Shown here: positions 62,955 through 64,000 of the stretch, one piece after another
Layout: each line of letters starts with the position of its first letter
Numbering within the stretch: position 1 is the first letter of the stretch
Assembly (NCBI RefSeq): GCF_002896855.1
Contig: NZ_CP021850.1
Location: 3,187,665-3,251,664 of the forward strand
Length of the DNA stretch: 64,000 bases
Direction of reading: 5' to 3'
Origin: Clostridium thermosuccinogenes
Lineage (GTDB): Bacteria; Bacillota; Clostridia; Acetivibrionales; DSM-5807
Notes under the pieces: model-generated
What the model saw: the letters and a program-made list of their open reading frames with translations, nothing else
The model's database searches: none
Told to the model about the DNA's origin: nothing
Translations under genes and position numbers: made by a program

Positions 62955-64000
62955 CCGAAATGCTCCCTTCATCCTGTCCGCCTTCTCTTGACACGGCTTC
63001 CAGAATCCCTAACTGAATAAAGCTCGTCGTAAGAGAACTTCCCCCATAGCTGATAAAAGGAAGAGTTATTCCTGTCAGGGGAATGAGCTTTATTACTCCT
63101 CCAATGATGATAAATGTCTGAAAACCAAACATACACGTTATTCCCAAAGCTACCGCCTTTTTGAAAGTATCTCCGGTTTTGAGCACGATTTTAATCCCCC
63201 TGTAAGCCAGCAGGAAATACAGCAGAATGACGGCCACTCCTCCGAATATTCCCATCTCCTCACATATGGCCGAGAATATGAAATCCGTTGTGACTTCCGG
63301 GATATAATCCGGCCTGCCCATACCCAGCCCTGTTCCGAAAAAGCCGCCGGACCCTATGGCAAACAGGGATTGGGTGATCTGATAACCTTTTCCTGCAATA
63401 TCGGCCCAGGGATTCAGCCATGTTACAACACGAACCCTTATGTGATACAGTGCAAAATATCCGGCTGTCCCTCCTAAAGCCGCAATTATCACATTTAGAA
63501 GCAAAAACTTCATATCGGCGTCAAAAACATACATCATGGTAATGTATATTATAAAGAACAGCAGCGCCGTTCCCCAGTCCCTCTGCATCACAAGAAAACC
63601 CATAAACATATATACAATTGCCATGAGGGCTATCCTGCCCTTTATCTTTATCTGTTTAAGTTTTAAGGTCAGGGCATTCAAAAATATCTGCTCCGAGTGG
63701 GTTAAATAGCATGCCAGTGTAAATATAAAAAGTATTTTTATAAGTTCCGATGGCTGAAAACTGAAGCCTTTTATGACTATCCAGTTGGTGGAACCTTTTA
63801 TATTGCTTCCAAACACCAAAGTAACCAGGAAAAGGCCAAAAGAAGCAAAAGCATAGGCATACATCAGCTTATTCCATATCTTAATCCTGATATATATAAA
63901 ATAGCTTAGAAAGAACAGGACAATTCCTCCGGAAAACCATACTATCTGCTTAAACCCAAGTCCTCGATTTAACCGGTAAATCATAATAAATCCAACACTT
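62941..64000 (-). CDS. FtsW/RodA/SpoVE-family SEDS protein (N-terminus outside window)
   Basis: A polytopic peptidoglycan glycosyltransferase of the SEDS family. The frame stays open to the right edge, and the last visible upstream residues (SVGFIMIYRLNR) match an internal FtsW segment, so the start lies beyond 64000 and the internal ATG at 63984 is not the true start. Seen are GSTNWIVIKGFSFQPSELIK (family signature), FLVMQRDWGTALLFF, GKGYQITQSLFAIGSGGFFG, then TGLGMG, TTDFIFSAICEEMG and LPFISYGGSSL. It overlaps pbpA by 14 bases; SEDS and PBP work as a pair. Relatives in this arrangement are often preceded by an FHA-domain gene, which cannot be checked here. Confidence 0.92.
   Translation of the reverse strand, partial: SVGFIMIYRLNRGLGFKQIVWFSGGIVLFFLSYFIYIRIKIWNKLMYAYAFASFGLFLVTLVFGSNIKGSTNWIVIKGFSFQPSELIKILFIFTLACYLTHSEQIFLNALTLKLKQIKIKGRIALMAIVYMFMGFLVMQRDWGTALLFFIIYITMMYVFDADMKFLLLNVIIAALGGTAGYFALYHIRVRVVTWLNPWADIAGKGYQITQSLFAIGSGGFFGTGLGMGRPDYIPEVTTDFIFSAICEEMGIFGGVAVILLYFLLAYRGIKIVLKTGDTFKKAVALGITCMFGFQTFIIIGGVIKLIPLTGITLPFISYGGSSLTTSFIQLGILEAVSREGGQDEGSISDEGR

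Noticed and set aside
63984-63984. ATG at 63984 as the start of the FtsW/RodA-like gene
   Set aside because: The frame stays open upstream and the residues there match the inside of the family, so the gene is cut by the window edge.

Overview
The window is a chromosomal segment of a spore-forming, anaerobic Firmicute of the class Clostridia. Spore-formation genes (yunB, sigK, a Spo0E-like protein), an [FeFe]-hydrogenase-type sensor operon, a pyruvate formate-lyase activase, a perfect Rex operator and strong AGGAGG-type ribosome binding sites all point there. Gene style resembles the Acetivibrio/Ruminiclostridium group, but that placement is only an impression. No rRNA, tRNA or CRISPR array was seen.

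Layout. 1-3100: AT-rich accessory stretch with an HD-domain protein (cut by the window edge), a frameshifted excisionase-like HTH gene and an OLD-like ATPase, lying against the 3' side of rlmD. 5.0-12.4 kb: envelope and morphogenesis genes (M23 peptidase plus bactofilin, yunB, class A PBP, class B PBP). 12.7-18.5 kb: an ADP-ribosylglycohydrolase, then an operon of M1-like metallopeptidase, FemX-like ligase and alanine-racemase-like enzyme, then a Spo0E-like protein. 18.5-25.5 kb: proB-proA, a small membrane protein, pyk, and a PFL-like DUF711 protein with an ACT protein. 25.9-30.3 kb: a sigma factor/anti-sigma pair split by a 1.93-kb IS6-type element with a clean 8-bp target duplication. 30.8-35.1 kb: XRE/S24-like regulator, azlCD, a Cys-rich protein, a 29-bp tandem repeat, DUF1638 protein and pflA.

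35.1-42.4 kb is the most unusual part. A 545-residue TnpB/Cas12-like protein has lost two of its three RuvC acidic residues and is followed by a structured non-coding stretch that ends in a hairpin like those of TnpB omega RNAs. No transposase partner or transposon end was found. Upstream of it sits an operon for a 2Fe-2S protein, a PAS-containing [FeFe]-hydrogenase-like sensor and a SpoIIE-type phosphatase, driven by a consensus promoter with a perfect Rex operator at the expected start site. An ISLre2-family element with a 9-bp duplication lies just upstream of that promoter.

42.6-64 kb: Na+ symporter, SLH surface protein, GDPD plus MFS permease, chemoreceptor, asnA and asnS, a BmrCD-like heterodimeric ABC exporter, a DUF362 Fe-S protein, sigK, an LtaS-like sulfatase, and a PbpA-FtsW/RodA pair cut by the right edge. 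Much of the window serves cell wall synthesis, sporulation and redox control.
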